From assembly GCA_028673005.1 (NCBI GenBank), contig CM054115.1, positions 189,166,548 to 189,230,547 of the forward strand: DNA of 64,000 nt. Reading direction: 5' to 3'. Numbering within the stretch: position 1 is the stretch's first letter; each line of letters opens with the position of its first letter. The translations under genes and the position numbers were made by a program. Source of the DNA: Tanypteryx hageni (taxonomy: Eukaryota; Arthropoda; Insecta; Odonata; Petaluridae). Shown piece after piece: positions 10,500 to 22,153 of the stretch. Under the pieces are notes generated by a model, which searched no databases, was not told the DNA's origin, and saw only the letters and a program-made list of their open reading frames with translations.

Positions 10500-12937
10500 T
10501 AGTTATACATTATGCAGTTATTTGCACCGCAAATTTTCAAATGCAATTTCTGCAAAAACTACCGGCGGCATACGCCCATATTTCGGGGGATAAATCGTGA
10601 ATATTGACCCGAGGACTAGCCAACTACCGAATTTCATCAAAATCTCAGGTGCACTTATTGAATGGTTCCCTCGTTAGATATGCAACAGCATGTGTGTGTT
10701 TGCCTAAATAACTACTATGTGGCTATAGAACGCTATTTCTTGATTTGTACAAGTTGAAGTTAAGTCTTAATGATTGAAATAGTACATTGCTTAGACATGG
10801 GTCAATAGCGTAGTTTTAGAGTGAGTTGTAACGGAAGAAATGATTGATGCATTAGCATCTGAAATTTTTAAAAATCCATAATATCTGCTACAATAGCACA
10901 TTTTATTTTATTTTATAACAATTTTAGCATTTTTGTATTCATGTGTTCAGTTTAAAAATAGCTCTTTTTTGATCGATGTACACAATTTCGTTTGTTAATA
11001 CGGCGAAAAAAATTGTTGATTTTATTTTGAATCGAACTTTGCGTTAAGTACTCAAACGGAAACGGTCCAGAAAATAAGTGACTTTAACCAACGCTAATAG
11101 TCACACAAGCAAAATAATAACGATACATTAACATTCCTTTTGTGAAATTCACTAAATGCCGACAGTGAAATTTGGATTTATTTTGAGCTAACGTTTAGCC
11201 AAGCCCACATCTTCAACTGTTTTAATTTTAATTTGACCCGTCATCCATGCTCGTCCGCCGTTTCTGAAGGGCAGTTACATTAGATGAATCGTAAAAGTTA
11301 TAAAATGATAATAATGTAACGTCGTGCGCTGTGGATTCTCAAGTCTGAAATGGAAAGCAGAAAAATGACGATAATAAGAGCGGAAGGGAGAGAGTTGAGG
11401 AGACTTTTCTGAGGAATGTGCCAGAAATGACAAGAAAATGGACCTAAACTAATAAAATAATCATTTTTACCTTTCAAAAAAATGCTAAAAATTGAATGAA
11501 CCTAAGAAAACAGTGTGAAGTAAAACAAGAAAAGAAACCGAGGCTGAGATAATTACTTGAATGTTTTACGATAGTATATAAATAAAACAGAATTTAATAA
11601 AAACATTCAAATAAAATTGCCGAATTAAGTTTCATCTGCTGATTATATATCTTCATGTACTATTAAGGTGCGGATCTTAACATAAAAAGGTAAGGAAACT
11701 TATATTTGATTTTCAATCCACGTATATTTTCTATTTTCAGTTGTGATGCTAAGCCTTAAGCTGAATTCTTATTTAAGTAATAAAAATAAAGAAGTAATAC
11801 TTGGAACGGTCTAAAATAAAAGACTTCTCCAACGATATCCTTATCGTGTCCATTTTGTTAGTAGGTTAAAAGCAATCCGCGGACAAAAAGAGCGGGTGCC
11901 ACAGACATGTCCAAATGAATAAAAACAGACGACGAGCGTACAAGATAACCGACGCGAGTTCGAAGACTCCGAGGGATGCTGACATTATCTTTTCCAGAGA
12001 AAGAAAAGATAAAATGCGCGAAATGAGCGCGATTCAAATAATGGACCTCGATATTTCCATGGAAACGCGAATAATGGGCTCTTGCGATATAAAGAGGAAA
12101 AGAGATATATTTGCGGTGTCACTTTTTCAGTCGCAAGAGGGATTATTTGACCAATAGAAGATGTGGGGATATTCCGGAAAGGGCGAGAGAGAATTATTAG
12201 TTCACGAGAAGAATCGCGAGTGTGAGAGGAAGTGTCGGAACTCGGAGGGATTGCAGAGATCACCAAGGAGACGGGCGCGTTTATTAGATGAAAACGACAG
12301 ACTTTCCAGAAATTACGAAAAGCATGGATACCGAGTGTATGGGAGACTTATATATTTGATTGCAGATGGCAGAAGAAACGAATAAGAATGGGCGAGGCGG
12401 ATGGACAATCTAGAGCATTACCCACACCAAAATATTCCCAGGAAAACCGATGGAAAATCGATTGGAATAAAAGTTGGATGAGAAACTCCAGTTAGAGCAG
12501 AATTGAAAATATGCCCAAATATTTAATATGCTTGCACAGAATGATTCGGATTTGAAGAAAAATAAGACAATAATAATGTAACATGTTATTCACGATAGGC
12601 TGTCAAAAATGACGCCTGGCGTCGCGTGCTATTCTATAATTTTACGAAGGTCCTATTACGTACAGAGATCATTTTGAGAGAAAAAAATTAAAACGAACTT
12701 TTTTATTTATATTTCTTCAATTTAAACTCTTTGTTGCCAGCCTCCTGTGGGGCTTTAATTCAAGAAAAAAGAAGCCCGTCAAGAGAACCCGGGACATACT
12801 ATAACAATTTCGCATCGTAGCATAATGTTTCCATTATTCTCTCCGACTCAAAATTAAGTTTCGTAAGCGAGATAACATGCGCCGGTATTGTCCGAAGAAC
12901 TCAGAGCTAGAATGCGTAGCGGAATCCTCATGATGGG
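10500..12937. other. Intergenic, no gene seen
   Basis: AT-rich DNA. Short frames at 11915-12385 lie in a purine-rich patch (GAGAGAG and similar) without recognisable motifs or splice context. No repeats shared with other parts of the window were noticed. Confidence 0.5.
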
Positions 12938-13981
12938 AATATTAATGCCAAACACTCACTCTATTAACAGCTAGAAGGTATCGAAGCAGACGTGGGACTA
13001 ATTGCTACTGTTAGGCCTCTATCCCCACCAACTGCGAGATCATTAAAACTCTAGAATCCTTGCCTTATTGAGAGGTTTGCGCAGCGTTCTCTCTCTTCCA
13101 ATTAGTCGCGAGAAAGCTGTCGAACATCCACTTAGTAGATAATGTTACCGTTCCTGTATTTTATACACCAATGAAACATATATACTTCGACATTATACCA
13201 GATCACATCAATTCCTTAAATTTTAACATGTTGAGATGTCGGCGGGTATCTGCCATCATTTCGCCTTTGCATTACTTCGGTGTCAACATAGGTCGAAAAC
13301 ATGTACTGCATAACAGAATCAGCACCTTTTTGATACTGTTTTCAATTCTTTTAAGTTTCCGTATAATTAGAGACTACACTTTTCTGCGTGAAAATTTTTA
13401 TAACAGAAATGGAAAAAATAAAAATCTGATGTAGCCATCACATGACTTTCTCCGTATCTGTAATATTTCTAAAAATTCCAAATAGGTTACATAATAATAA
13501 ATATTTTAAGAAACCGAGAAGATTTTAGACTTTACAAAGAACAGAAATAAACTCAAACTGATATTCTGATATTGGATATAGCCACAAAGATCCAACAATT
13601 AAAAAAAAGACCTTTACTTAGACGTAAATAAGGGTCAATTGTTAACAATAGTCGTCGGTAGGTGGCGTGGTGGTGGCAGCTAAAAATATAAGATCTCTTA
13701 AACAATACATTATATGGAAAAATGTTTCAAACAAAGGTTGCAGAAAATTAAATTTCCTACAACCTTTATTCCAATACATATTTACATTTATCGAATATTA
13801 AAGCAAATATTTCAAAGTAACGGATGTGACAAGAGTAAACACCCACTTCCGTTTGACAGATTTTTACCGAAAACTAATCAGTTCTTGTGACTTTTATAAA
13901 AATGTTAAATATAAACTTTTTCGTTGACGTGATTAATAGTTTTTGAGTTAGAACATCCACAAAAAAGCTATCATATACACA
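12938..13981 (+). repeat. Rep-U, copy 2 (longest)
   Basis: Matches 3726-4690 almost base for base up to about 13906. It then continues with sequence shared with the third copy (TTAAATATAAA ... AGCTATCA-ATACACAG, 13905-13981 versus 59646-59726). Copy 1 is therefore truncated at its right side and the family is at least about 1.04 kb long. Copies 1 and 2 are about 9.2 kb apart in the same orientation, so recombination between them could delete or duplicate the interval. Confidence 0.75.
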
Positions 13982-13986
13982 GACTT

Positions 13987-14097
13987 CATCGAGTCGGGGA
14001 TATCAAAGCTCAATGGTGGGACAAATACAAACGTCCCATCGCCAGCCTAGATGTTCCCGAAGCTCTACCACCATCGAAGCGTCCGAGAGTGACCTGA
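13987..14097 (+). other. Short protein-like open segment, unassigned
   Basis: Directly after the Rep-U homology ends, 36 codons read HRVGDIKAQWWDKYKRP, then IASLDVPEALPPSKRPRVT, to a TGA at 14095-14097. The composition (WW, a proline stretch and a basic KRPR end) looks like the C-terminus of a real, possibly nuclear, protein rather than random AT-rich translation. The frame continues upstream into Rep-U only briefly. It may be a C-terminal fragment of a transposon protein. No family is claimed. Confidence 0.3.
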
Positions 14098-14990
14098 AGC
14101 TCACCTCTCCAGCTGGCTACCAGTGACATTCCCAAGAGTTTGACCCTATAGACGCATTAGAAGTAATGGAAATGCGGAATGTCAAATACGGTTGACTTGA
14201 GTGCAACAGAAAATGGTCAAAATGCGTTCAGGGGACCTCAAAACGTGTATTTCTGTTGAAATCTCGAAGTCTATTTTTTTCATGAAAACAATACTTTCCC
14301 CTATGGAGAAAGTAAAAATTAAAGAAGCATAATATTTTTATACAAAATTTAAATCGTCAAATGCAACATTTGTCCAAATCCATTTAAAGTAAACCATTCC
14401 AACAAAGAAAAGTGTTAAAAAAACTATAATTTAGTAAAAAATAAATATTCGTGGGGACTCGAGTAAAGTTGAAATTAACAAAATTTTTGAGTTCCACCAA
14501 GGATTGCGCATTCGTATCATCCGCTCGGGTTTATCGAAGCGTTCATCAATTGTTGAATATCTTTCATACGCTTAAGTTATTTTTTCCACAAAATAACTGT
14601 TTTTAGGCGTTTTTTACCAGCAAAGCGATAGTAGCAAAACGCCTCGTCCGTCCGTCCGTCCATCCGTCGTAACTTTCAACTCCTAAACCGCTGGACTGAT
14701 TTTAAGTAAATTACGTAGGAGTGATCCTTATTAAAATTTATCGCCCATCTGTGATTTGAACTGCATCCCTCAATTAAATCTTCCACTTTTCATAATTACC
14801 TTATCAAACTTATGCTCGTATGTCGTTACCGTCAAGCAACAACAAGATGGAAGAGCATACTCCATTAATGGAACACGCAGAGATGTCAAAGGCGTTCTTA
14901 ATGGAAATGCCAATGGAACGGTATCGAAAGATTAGGTGATTCTCGATTTTTTATCACCGAAACTATAGTCTCGGGGACCATCTTGTAGTA

Positions 14991-15281
14991 CACAGGTTCT
15001 TAAACCGTGGGCCGCGAAAAAGATTCTGGGAGTGGCAGCAAACATAGATAAACATGAGTAAATTAAATATTTATTATAGAACTGTTGAAATTATTATACA
15101 CTACAACCTTTCATTCTATATTTGTTTAGTTTATTGCAGAAATAAACGTCGCCAAGCATGATTACATGAATTATACTAGAGTATAAAAAACCTAACTTAA
15201 CTTAACTAGTACTGCCAGGGGTCGCTAATAATTTCGTCTCATAAAAAGGGGTCGCGGATAAAAAAAGTTTAAAAACCTGTG
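14991..15281. mobile_element. hAT-type MITE, 291 bp
   Basis: Bounded by inverted ends CACAGGTTCTTAAAC and GTTTAAAAACCTGTG and flanked by a perfect 8-bp direct duplication TTGTAGTA (14983-14990 and 15282-15289). The 8-bp duplication and CA-GGTT ends fit hAT. Inside, GTGGGCCGCG and GGGGTCGCGG continue the inverted symmetry. It is non-coding, inserted in TIR-A copy 1. Confidence 0.92.
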
Positions 15282-15730
15282 TTGTAGTAAATGTTGTTCT
15301 CTATTCAAATAAATTTGTTAATCTATACCTCGCAAATCATGTAAGAGAATGGGAGAGAAATATATGGATTTTTAATTGTTGTTTGTTGAGAGAACCGTCT
15401 TCGCGATCGATGTAAACAAAATATGCGATGTTTTGCTCGGAATTTTCTCGATTTTTTATCTCTGAAACCATAACTCGTAACTACGTAGCCTCGCGGACTT
15501 TCTTGTAGTAAATGTTGTTTTCTATCCGAATATCTGTTTTAATCTATACCCTACAGATCATATGAGAGCTAGGGAGATAAAAGTTTGATATTTCATTGTT
15601 GCTTGACGGATGCCATTTAACGAGATGCGAGCATAAGTTTATTAAAGTGATCATGTCAAGTGGAAGTTCAAATTGACAGATTCAGTTAAAAATCACAATT
15701 GGGAGATAAATTTTAATAACGATCACTCAT

Positions 15731-18280
15731 CATCATCATAGGTAGTCTGTCCGTAGACAGGTCCGTGATTATTCATGGTTAAACCTGGTTCTCCATATAC
15801 TCCTATTTTCCGCTGTCCTCTTTATATCTTGATAACTCTCTTTTCCTTTCAAATCGTCTATCAGCTGAAACCTTTTCCTACCTCTTTCCCTTTTCCCATC
15901 TAGTTTTCCTTCTAACACGTCTTTAATCATACTCTCTCTCCTCAGGTAATGTCCAACCCAGTTAGCCTTCCTCTTTCTGATAGTCTGTATAATCATTCGC
16001 TTCTCTCCTATTCTTCGTAGCACTTCATCGTTTTTCATCCTATCTGTCCATTTTATCTTCAGCATTCTCCTCCAAGTCCACATTTTAAAGCTTTCCAAGT
16101 ATTTTATGTCATTTTTCCTTAGCGTCCATGTTTCTGCCCCATACAATGCTATACTCCATACGTAGCATTTTATCAACTTCTTGCGGATATCTTCCCTTAT
16201 ATTCCCTGTAAGTAGTTCTTTCTTTCTCCTGAAAGCCGCTTTTGCTTTTCCTATTCTAGTTTTGATCTCATCCGTACATTTTGCCTCTCGTGTTATGATA
16301 CTTCCAAGGTATTTATATTCTGAAACTTGTTCTAATGGCTTTCCCCCAATAGTTATGTTCAGATTCTCTTCTTTACCCGATATTCAAATGACCTTGGATT
16401 TTTCTGTATTTATTTCCATACCGTATTTTCTACCTGTTATCACTAGTCTATTTATCATTTTTTGTAGCTCCTCTTCCTTTCTTGCTAGAAGTACTTGATC
16501 ATCCGCGTATTTTACTGTTCTTATAATCCTTCCTCCAATTTTGAAATCTCCTGTGCCTTCTAAAGCTTTTTGCATTAGACTTTCTCCATATATATTGAAT
16601 AGGGTTGGCGATAGGCAGCAGCCTTGTCTTACTCCTCTACCGATATTTATTCCGCAGATGTCCACATTCTCAAACCTGACCTTTACAACTTGATTCTCAT
16701 ATAGATTCCTAATCAGTCTCGTGTCTTTCCAGTCTACACCTATATCCTTTATATCTTTATCAACTTTACCCAATTTACTCTATCAAAGGCCTTCTGGCAG
16801 TCTACGAAACATGCGCAGATATCATGACTGTACTCTATTGCCCTTTCTGATATGATTCTAACTCCTCCTATAGCATCTCTAGTTCCTCGTCCTTTTCTGA
16901 AACCGAATTGATCTTCCCCTAGTATTTCTTCCGCCTTTTTCTCCAGCCTCTTATTAAGAATCCTCGTGATGATCTTCGATGTGTGTGACAGAAGGTTTAT
17001 CGTTCCGTAATCTTTACACTGCATAGCCTTTGGCTTCTTCTTTAGAGGGATCATTGTTACTTCTAGGAAATCCTGAGGCCACTCTCCCGTGTCGTAAATC
17101 TTATTAATTAATTTCGTGATCGCTTTTAGTCCTTCTGATCCTATGACATTAAGTATCTCAGCCGGTATTCCATCGCTGCCCGTGGCTTTCCCCTTCTTTA
17201 GTTCCACTATCGCTTTTTCTACTTCGCTCTCCATAATACTTGGTCCTAAGTTATCTTCTTCAATGTTTTCCTCATTTTCCAGTTCTATTTTTGCTGCTCC
17301 TGCCTGTTTGCTGTATAATTCCTTAATGTATTCTTCCCATACCTGTGCTATATCCTTTGTTTCTGAGACTATCTTCCCATCCTTATTCATAATTCCTTTA
17401 CCACAAATTCCATTAGACTTCTTATCTTCTAATTCCAGTGCCCTAGCGTACATCATATCGTACCGTCCTAACTTCTCCATTTGTTCTATTTCATCACATT
17501 TTCCTTTTATCCAATTTTCTCTAGCATTATCTGTTACCCTTCTCAACTCATTGTTTATACGCCTGTAGTTGGCTCTACCTTCTTCACTGTTAACGTTTTT
17601 CCATTTTCGTCTCTCATCCATTTTCTCCAGCATTTCCTTCGTGATCCATGGTTTTCTGATTTTCTTCTCTTGTTTTCCAATCTCTTTATCCAAGGTATCC
17701 TTGATACTGGTTTTAATTTCATCCCATTCTATATCGACGGTCTTCGGTTTGTTTTCCAACTTTCTTAGGTTATCTTCCAACTTCATGCTGACTACATCCT
17801 GCCTTTCTTTCAGTTTTTCTAGGTCCCAGGTCTGTCTTTCTCTTCTCGTTTTTCTTATTTGTTTGAGCTTTGTACTCACGTCAAGTATTAGAAGGCTGTG
17901 ATCTGAATCAATGTCTGCTCCTTGCAATGCCTTGGCGTTCTTTATGCTGTTCCTAAATCTTTGTTTTACAAGGATGTAATCTATTTGGCATCTCATTCTA
18001 TCTCCTGGGCTTTTCCATGTGTATAACCTTCGTTTATGGTTTTTGAACCATGTATTAGTCACTACAAGGTCATTATTGATGCAGAATTCTACGAGTTTCT
18101 CCCCTCCTCGATTTCTCTTCCCAAGTCCGTATTGCCCGACAACATTTTCTTCCTGTCCTTCTCCGACTATGCTGTTCCAATCTCCCATTATTATGCAGTT
18201 TACCTTTCCTCTTCCGTCTTCTTCGTAAATTTCATTAATTTGCTCATAGATCTCATCTATTTCTTCATCGTCATGAGCTG
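15731..18280 (-). mobile_element. RTE/BovB-like LINE, 5'-truncated, nearly complete ORF
   Basis: Inserted in TIR-A with a 6-bp duplication ACTCAT (15725-15730 and 18281-18286). Read on the minus strand it starts inside the AP-endonuclease and ends in an ATG/ATGATG-type 3' tail at 15731-15741, as RTE elements do. A second, shorter copy with the same 3' end lies at 58148-58890. The small number of breaks implies a fairly young insertion. Confidence 0.92.
15769..18280 (-). pseudogene. Endonuclease-reverse transcriptase ORF, one shift and one stop
   Basis: Encodes the C-terminal half of an AP-like endonuclease and a reverse transcriptase that copies the element's RNA at the nicked target. Visible endonuclease motifs: MGDWNS (18188), QIDYILV and DSDHSLL. 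Reverse-transcriptase motifs: TMIPLKKK, INLLSHTSKI, QFGFRKGRGTRDAI, CFVDCQKAFDRV, GVRQGCCLSPTLFN and the catalytic YADD. A frameshift near 16760 separates the QKAFDRV and GVRQG motifs. A TGA at about 16381-16383 replaces an arginine that the 58148-58890 copy still encodes as CGA. From there the frame runs without a break to TAA at 15769, through YGAETWTLRKND and ANWVGHYLRRES, the conserved tail of this family. The first endonuclease motifs are missing through 5' truncation. Confidence 0.9.
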
Positions 18281-18403
18281 ACTCATACTTAATTTAATTA
18301 AAATCCGTCCAGCGGTTTAGGAGATGAAAGTTACGACGGACGGACGGACCACACGTCCCATAAGGTGTTCCGCTATTACTGCTTTGCTGGTAAAGAACGC
18401 CTA

Positions 18404-18654
18404 ATAAAAAGCCCATAAATTTCTCTCCCAAGCTCTTATATGATCTGTCAAGTATAGATTAAAAATTTATTCGGATAAAGGACAACATTTTCCGCAAAAG
18501 TGTCCGCTAGATAACATAATTATGACTTTAATTTTGGATATAAAAATTCAAGATCCGCCCAATCTTTCGTTGCCGTTTTGTGCGTATTTCCTATAAAGAA
18601 CGCTTTTGAAATCTCTGTGTATTCCATTTATGGAGTATACTTTTCCATTTTGTT
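18404..18654. other. Inverted fragment of a TIR-A-related repeat
   Basis: 18420-18560 contains CTCTTATATGATCTGT, then ATTCGGATAAAGGACAACAT, the reverse complement of phrases inside TIR-A (15480-15570 and 41760-41860). It is similar to 50580-50680. It is non-coding. Confidence 0.6.
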
Positions 18655-19361
18655 TTTAATAAAATTCTCCTACAGTTCATTACACGCACGCCACGCACGC
18701 GCGACCACGCACAACCTTAGCAAACAAAAGATACAAGATAGACATAATAACCTGCCGCCAAGGACGCGGGTAAAACAATAGATAAAACGACGGGGGATTG
18801 GCTTCCTCGCAACGAAAATGCGGTCGCCATCGACCAATTTTTAGCGCGCGCAGAACTTCGCCAACGAAGACGTACGTTTCCAAGAAAAACTTCGTCGTTC
18901 GTAGATTTTCGGAAAGAATGCAATATCCAGAGGAAGTTTTAGTTTCGAAACTATCTGGTGGCGTGCGGCGGCCGAAGCTTCCAGAGAAGCCCGTCGCGAG
19001 TATTAAGGCCCTCGGCTTTTGAACGGAAGCGACGCGCGAAATAGGCGCGTGCGTCTTAGTTAAGGCCGCCGACCAACCAGAATGCGTCGTTTCGGCGGCA
19101 CTCCGCGAAGGGGAATTGGAGGAGGGAGAGGAATGGGCGCTCCGCCTGCTCCTGGAACAGCAGCCGCCCCAGTCTCACTCCTCGCATCCGACCGTCGACT
19201 CCTAGCGACGGAAGACGCGATTCTTCTTCTGCCGTTGCCGCGCGACGGATATAGTGAGGGGAGAGAAAGGCGTCCGCTCCTTCCGGCGGCGGCGCTGCCA
19301 TGGCCACGGACAATTGAAGTTCGGAGGTAGAGAAAGAGCGAGGATTCCGCCTACGGCGACC
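18655..19361 (+). promoter_or_regulatory. CpG-rich leader/probable promoter of the receptor gene
   Basis: A sharp rise in GC and CpG (CACGCACGCGCGACCACG at about 18688, GCGCGCAG near 18850, GCGACGCGCGAAATAGGCGCG near 19029) in otherwise AT-rich DNA immediately before the receptor start codon. The 5' UTR and a promoter are expected here. No TATA box was identified and no transcription start can be fixed from sequence alone. Confidence 0.4.
19300..19317 (+). other. Upstream ORF in the receptor leader
   Basis: ATG GCC ACG GAC AAT TGA: five codons and a stop, 44 bases before the receptor ATG and in a different frame. The start context (GCTGCCATGG) is strong, so if this part is in the mRNA it could reduce initiation at the main start. 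Other ATGs occur further upstream (19081, 19132). Confidence 0.45.
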
Positions 19362-20030
19362 ATGGCGGCACTCTCGGAGGCTATATTCGCGGGCGTCGAC
19401 AACGCCACCGGAAGCGACATCATGCATTCCCGCCTGCCTCTCTCGTCGCCCTCCTCCGCCTCACCGTGGGCCATACTACCCCAGGAGGAGTGCGACAGAC
19501 TCCGGAGGCTGGCGTCCAACGAGAGCGGGACGTCTCAGTCCGCGGCCGCGGGAGAAGAAGGTGGCGCGCTGGACGTGCTCCCCGTGAACGTCACGTGCCT
19601 GGAGCACGCTCCCGTATTCACACACGCCTCCATGGTTCGTGCTTGCGTGCTGGGCGCCATGGCCCTGCTGTCCCTGGCCGGCAATATGGCCACTATCGTG
19701 TCCATAGAGAAGAGCAGGAAGCACAACTGGAGCACCGTGTACACCCTCATCCTGCACCTGTCAGTGGCCGATCTGTTCGTCACCGTGTTCTGCATAGCAG
19801 GCGAGGCGGGATGGAGCTACGCGGTGGAGTGGGCGGCGGGGAACGTGGCGTGTAAAGTGTTCAAGTTCATGCAGATGTTCAGCCTCTACCTGTCGACCTT
19901 CGTCTTGGTGCTCATAGCGGTCGACAGGTTCATCGCCGTGCGCTATCCGATGAGGTCCCTCACCGCAAAGCGCTGCAACAGGTACATCGGCATCGTGTGG
20001 GCCGTCAGCTTCGTGCTCAGCATACCGCAG
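19362..20030 (+). CDS. CrzR: Corazonin receptor-like GPCR, first coding exon
   Basis: Codes for 223 residues of a class A peptide-hormone receptor of the corazonin/AKH/GnRH group, a plasma-membrane G-protein-coupled receptor. The start is the first in-frame ATG in a strong context (GCGACCATGGCG). Residues 1-90 are an extracellular tail with N-glycosylation sequons at N14, N53 and N76. TM1 is about 92-114 (GN at 107-108), TM2 126-148 (LSVAD, D137), TM3 164-187 with C164 and DRF (188-190), and TM4 208-222 (W213). HAPVFT before TM1, TVFCIAGEAGWSY in TM2 and LVLIAVDRFIAVRYPM after TM3 fit corazonin receptors better than AKH receptors. The exon ends in phase 0 after IPQ at CAG|GTGAGT. TM5-TM7 are not in this exon and were not found downstream. 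Confidence 0.85.
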
Positions 20031-20036
20031 GTGAGT
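20031..20036 (+). other. Splice donor of the receptor exon
   Basis: CAG|GTGAGT is a consensus 5' splice site. Reading through it adds only VSE before a stop, so the coding exon ends here. Confidence 0.9.
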
Positions 20037-21938
20037 GAGTGATTCCCCACCGGAGAATTCCCCCTTCCCTCTTCTACCAACGCTTCCAATGATTTTATCT
20101 GCGGTTATACCCCGGCTTCGCCCTTTTTGCCGGACCTATCGGGACGAAGATTGACACCGTGCAGGGGTCTTCGCTTTGAGGGCGAGAGGGGGAGGCGTAT
20201 TGAGGAGGCATAGGGGGGAGGCGGAGTCACCTACCGATTCCGGGAAGGAGATAGTTCCTTTGTCAAGGGGATCGGAAGTGAGATGGATAATGTCGGCTTC
20301 CGAAGAGCTTTTCCCGATCCCCTTAATAGATAGCGCTACTGTCAATTACAGTGAAAAATGTATAATACGTCGGGTGGACGTGTCATTCAGAGAGAGAGAG
20401 AGAGCGAAATGACAGCGAGTTATTTTTCCTGGAATGAAGACTTATGCGAAGGAGTTCATTGTTTCTCTCAGAGATCATCACTTAATTATACTGATGAACG
20501 ACTTAACAAAAATTGTACTGCGAGTATTAATTCTTTTAGCCGACTCGATAGTAGAGCAATTTTTTAAACTGAAATAATTCCTTTCGCTGAGAAAATTTAT
20601 TTTGATAGAAATGAATGAATGGTCATTGGAACTATTTGCATCCGAAAAAGGAAAAGATAATTGGAAGACGATTCATTTCGGACAGTCGCCGTCAAACACT
20701 ATTATCTTCGAAAAGCAAGATGATTCGTTAAAAGTTTAGTTTCTCTTTCCTTTCGTTGCAAGAAAAACTTTTATGTTTCTAAACGAAGTGCGTATGTATC
20801 ATATGACGGCATTAAAATAAGCGATTGAGTTAATCGACATAAAAAGACGTATTCTTTACGGTTTGATCCACGAAAAAATGGTATTCAAATTTCGGATTAT
20901 TAAGCGTGCGACACTTTTTAGCCTTTCAAGATGTCGCAATCGGCGTTAATTAGATAAATGAGGGTCGCCACTGACAATAAGGAAGGCGAACTTTTATAAC
21001 AGTATAAGCTGTAATTTTTTTAAGTAATTACATATAAGTTCGCTTTTTCCTGACAGAAAGATTTGTATTACGCATTAATTACAAGAATTCCATAACTTCA
21101 CGAGTTTTTATATGAACTTTTATGCGTGGCACATAAAGTATTGCCATCGCGTCGAATAATGCTCGAATTGTTTCCAATTAAAATTTAATGGCATGCCTAA
21201 TCGTTGCTGCAATTTCAATAAATTACCGTTCCATTTTTTGCACAGTTTTTCTTTAGCAAGAGAACGATGCGAAGAATAAGTTTCGTATAACACCTCACCG
21301 AAATTAAAAACTCGCTATCGACTCAGAAAGAGGCGTTCGGTTCTGGAATTGGTCCACGAAGATAAATTTACCGTCACCCTCATTCGCGTTGGAGTATTTG
21401 GCCTCGCCGTCTGACAAGTTTGGCCCCAAAAAATCCTTACTGAAGGATTAAAAGGTTGCGAGACCAAGGCCACTAGTCCCGCCAATGGCGTTTCATGGCC
21501 ATTAACAGTGCTCATTGCGATCAAATTACTAAATTTTACCTTCACCCCCTATCAATTGTTCACAATTAACAACAAAACCGACAATTAACATAATTACGAT
21601 TTGCGTGTTTAGCACTCGCTATCTAGATCTATGTGATTTTTCTGGTTTAATTGATCACTTGTTTTACATTGAATCTTTGATGAAACATTTGAAAGGTAAC
21701 GCTAAGATGCGAAGTAGGTAGAGCATGATACTCTACAAGAATTAGCGCTACGAAATCGCATGAATAGAAAATTAATCAGATATAAATTATCTTACATTAT
21801 GCCACTGCAATTTCTTCATTATATTTCATTATGGGTAACAGTACAGTGCTATCGCTATTTTAAAGCTTTTCTACTACTTTTAGACATTGGAACTCTTTGC
21901 TATCTATCATGTTAATCAAATTGACGCCATAGGCATCC
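20037..21938. other. Receptor intron 1, no further exon seen
   Basis: AT-rich sequence with a GA microsatellite at about 20389-20406. No frame with ECL2-TM5 receptor similarity preceded by an acceptor was recognised here or further downstream. Confidence 0.5.
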
Positions 21939-22111
21939 CAAATAGCCATAGAAACATGGAAATCAGGTATACATATTTCGGCTACAAAACAGCAACTTAT
22001 AGTGTATACATATTAGAATCTACAATGGATAAATCGCTTTTGATAACGGCTGCTTTGTAGCCGAAATAGGCATACCTATCTGGTTTTCATAATCTTTTCA
22101 TGGCTATTGGA
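21939..22111. mobile_element. Small inverted-repeat element (MITE)
   Basis: The left arm (about 21939-21992: AATAGCCATAG, AAATCAGGTATAC, TATTTCGGCTACAAAACAGC) is mirrored by the right arm ending AATAGCCAT on the opposite strand (about 22047-22111: GCTGCTTTGTAGCCGAAATA ...). Arms are about 55-65 bp around a short spacer. No coding capacity. No clear target duplication, so the superfamily is open. Confidence 0.7.
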
Positions 22112-22153
22112 GATAACTATTGAGTCAATACTAGAAATATGACTTATAACTAG

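Larger units (their letters stand above)
14604..18403. mobile_element. TIR-A inverted-repeat element, copy 1, with nested insertions
   Basis: The left arm (about 14604-14880) and the right arm (15600-15724 plus 18287-18403) are inverted copies. Both ends carry TAGGCGTT-TTTACCAGC and a CGTCCGTCCGTCC run, then CTAAACCGCTGGACTGATTTT-like DNA. The arms continue inward to TTGCTTGACGG. No transposase was found. The right arm is split by an RTE LINE (15731-18280) and the interior holds a hAT MITE (14991-15281). Without insertions the element would be about 0.95 kb. Interior phrases (TTGTAGTAAATGTTGT, and TTTTTATC followed by CCGAAA) recur at 41735-41893 and, inverted, at 18420-18560 and 50570-50900, so this is an abundant family. 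Confidence 0.75.

Noticed and set aside
19362..20030. Adipokinetic hormone (AKH) receptor as the identity of the GPCR exon
   Set aside because: TM2 (VFCIAGEAGWSY) and post-TM3 (DRFIAVRYPM) sequences match corazonin receptors as I know them better; AKH receptors typically have a different TM2-TM3 region. An ACP-type receptor is not fully excluded.
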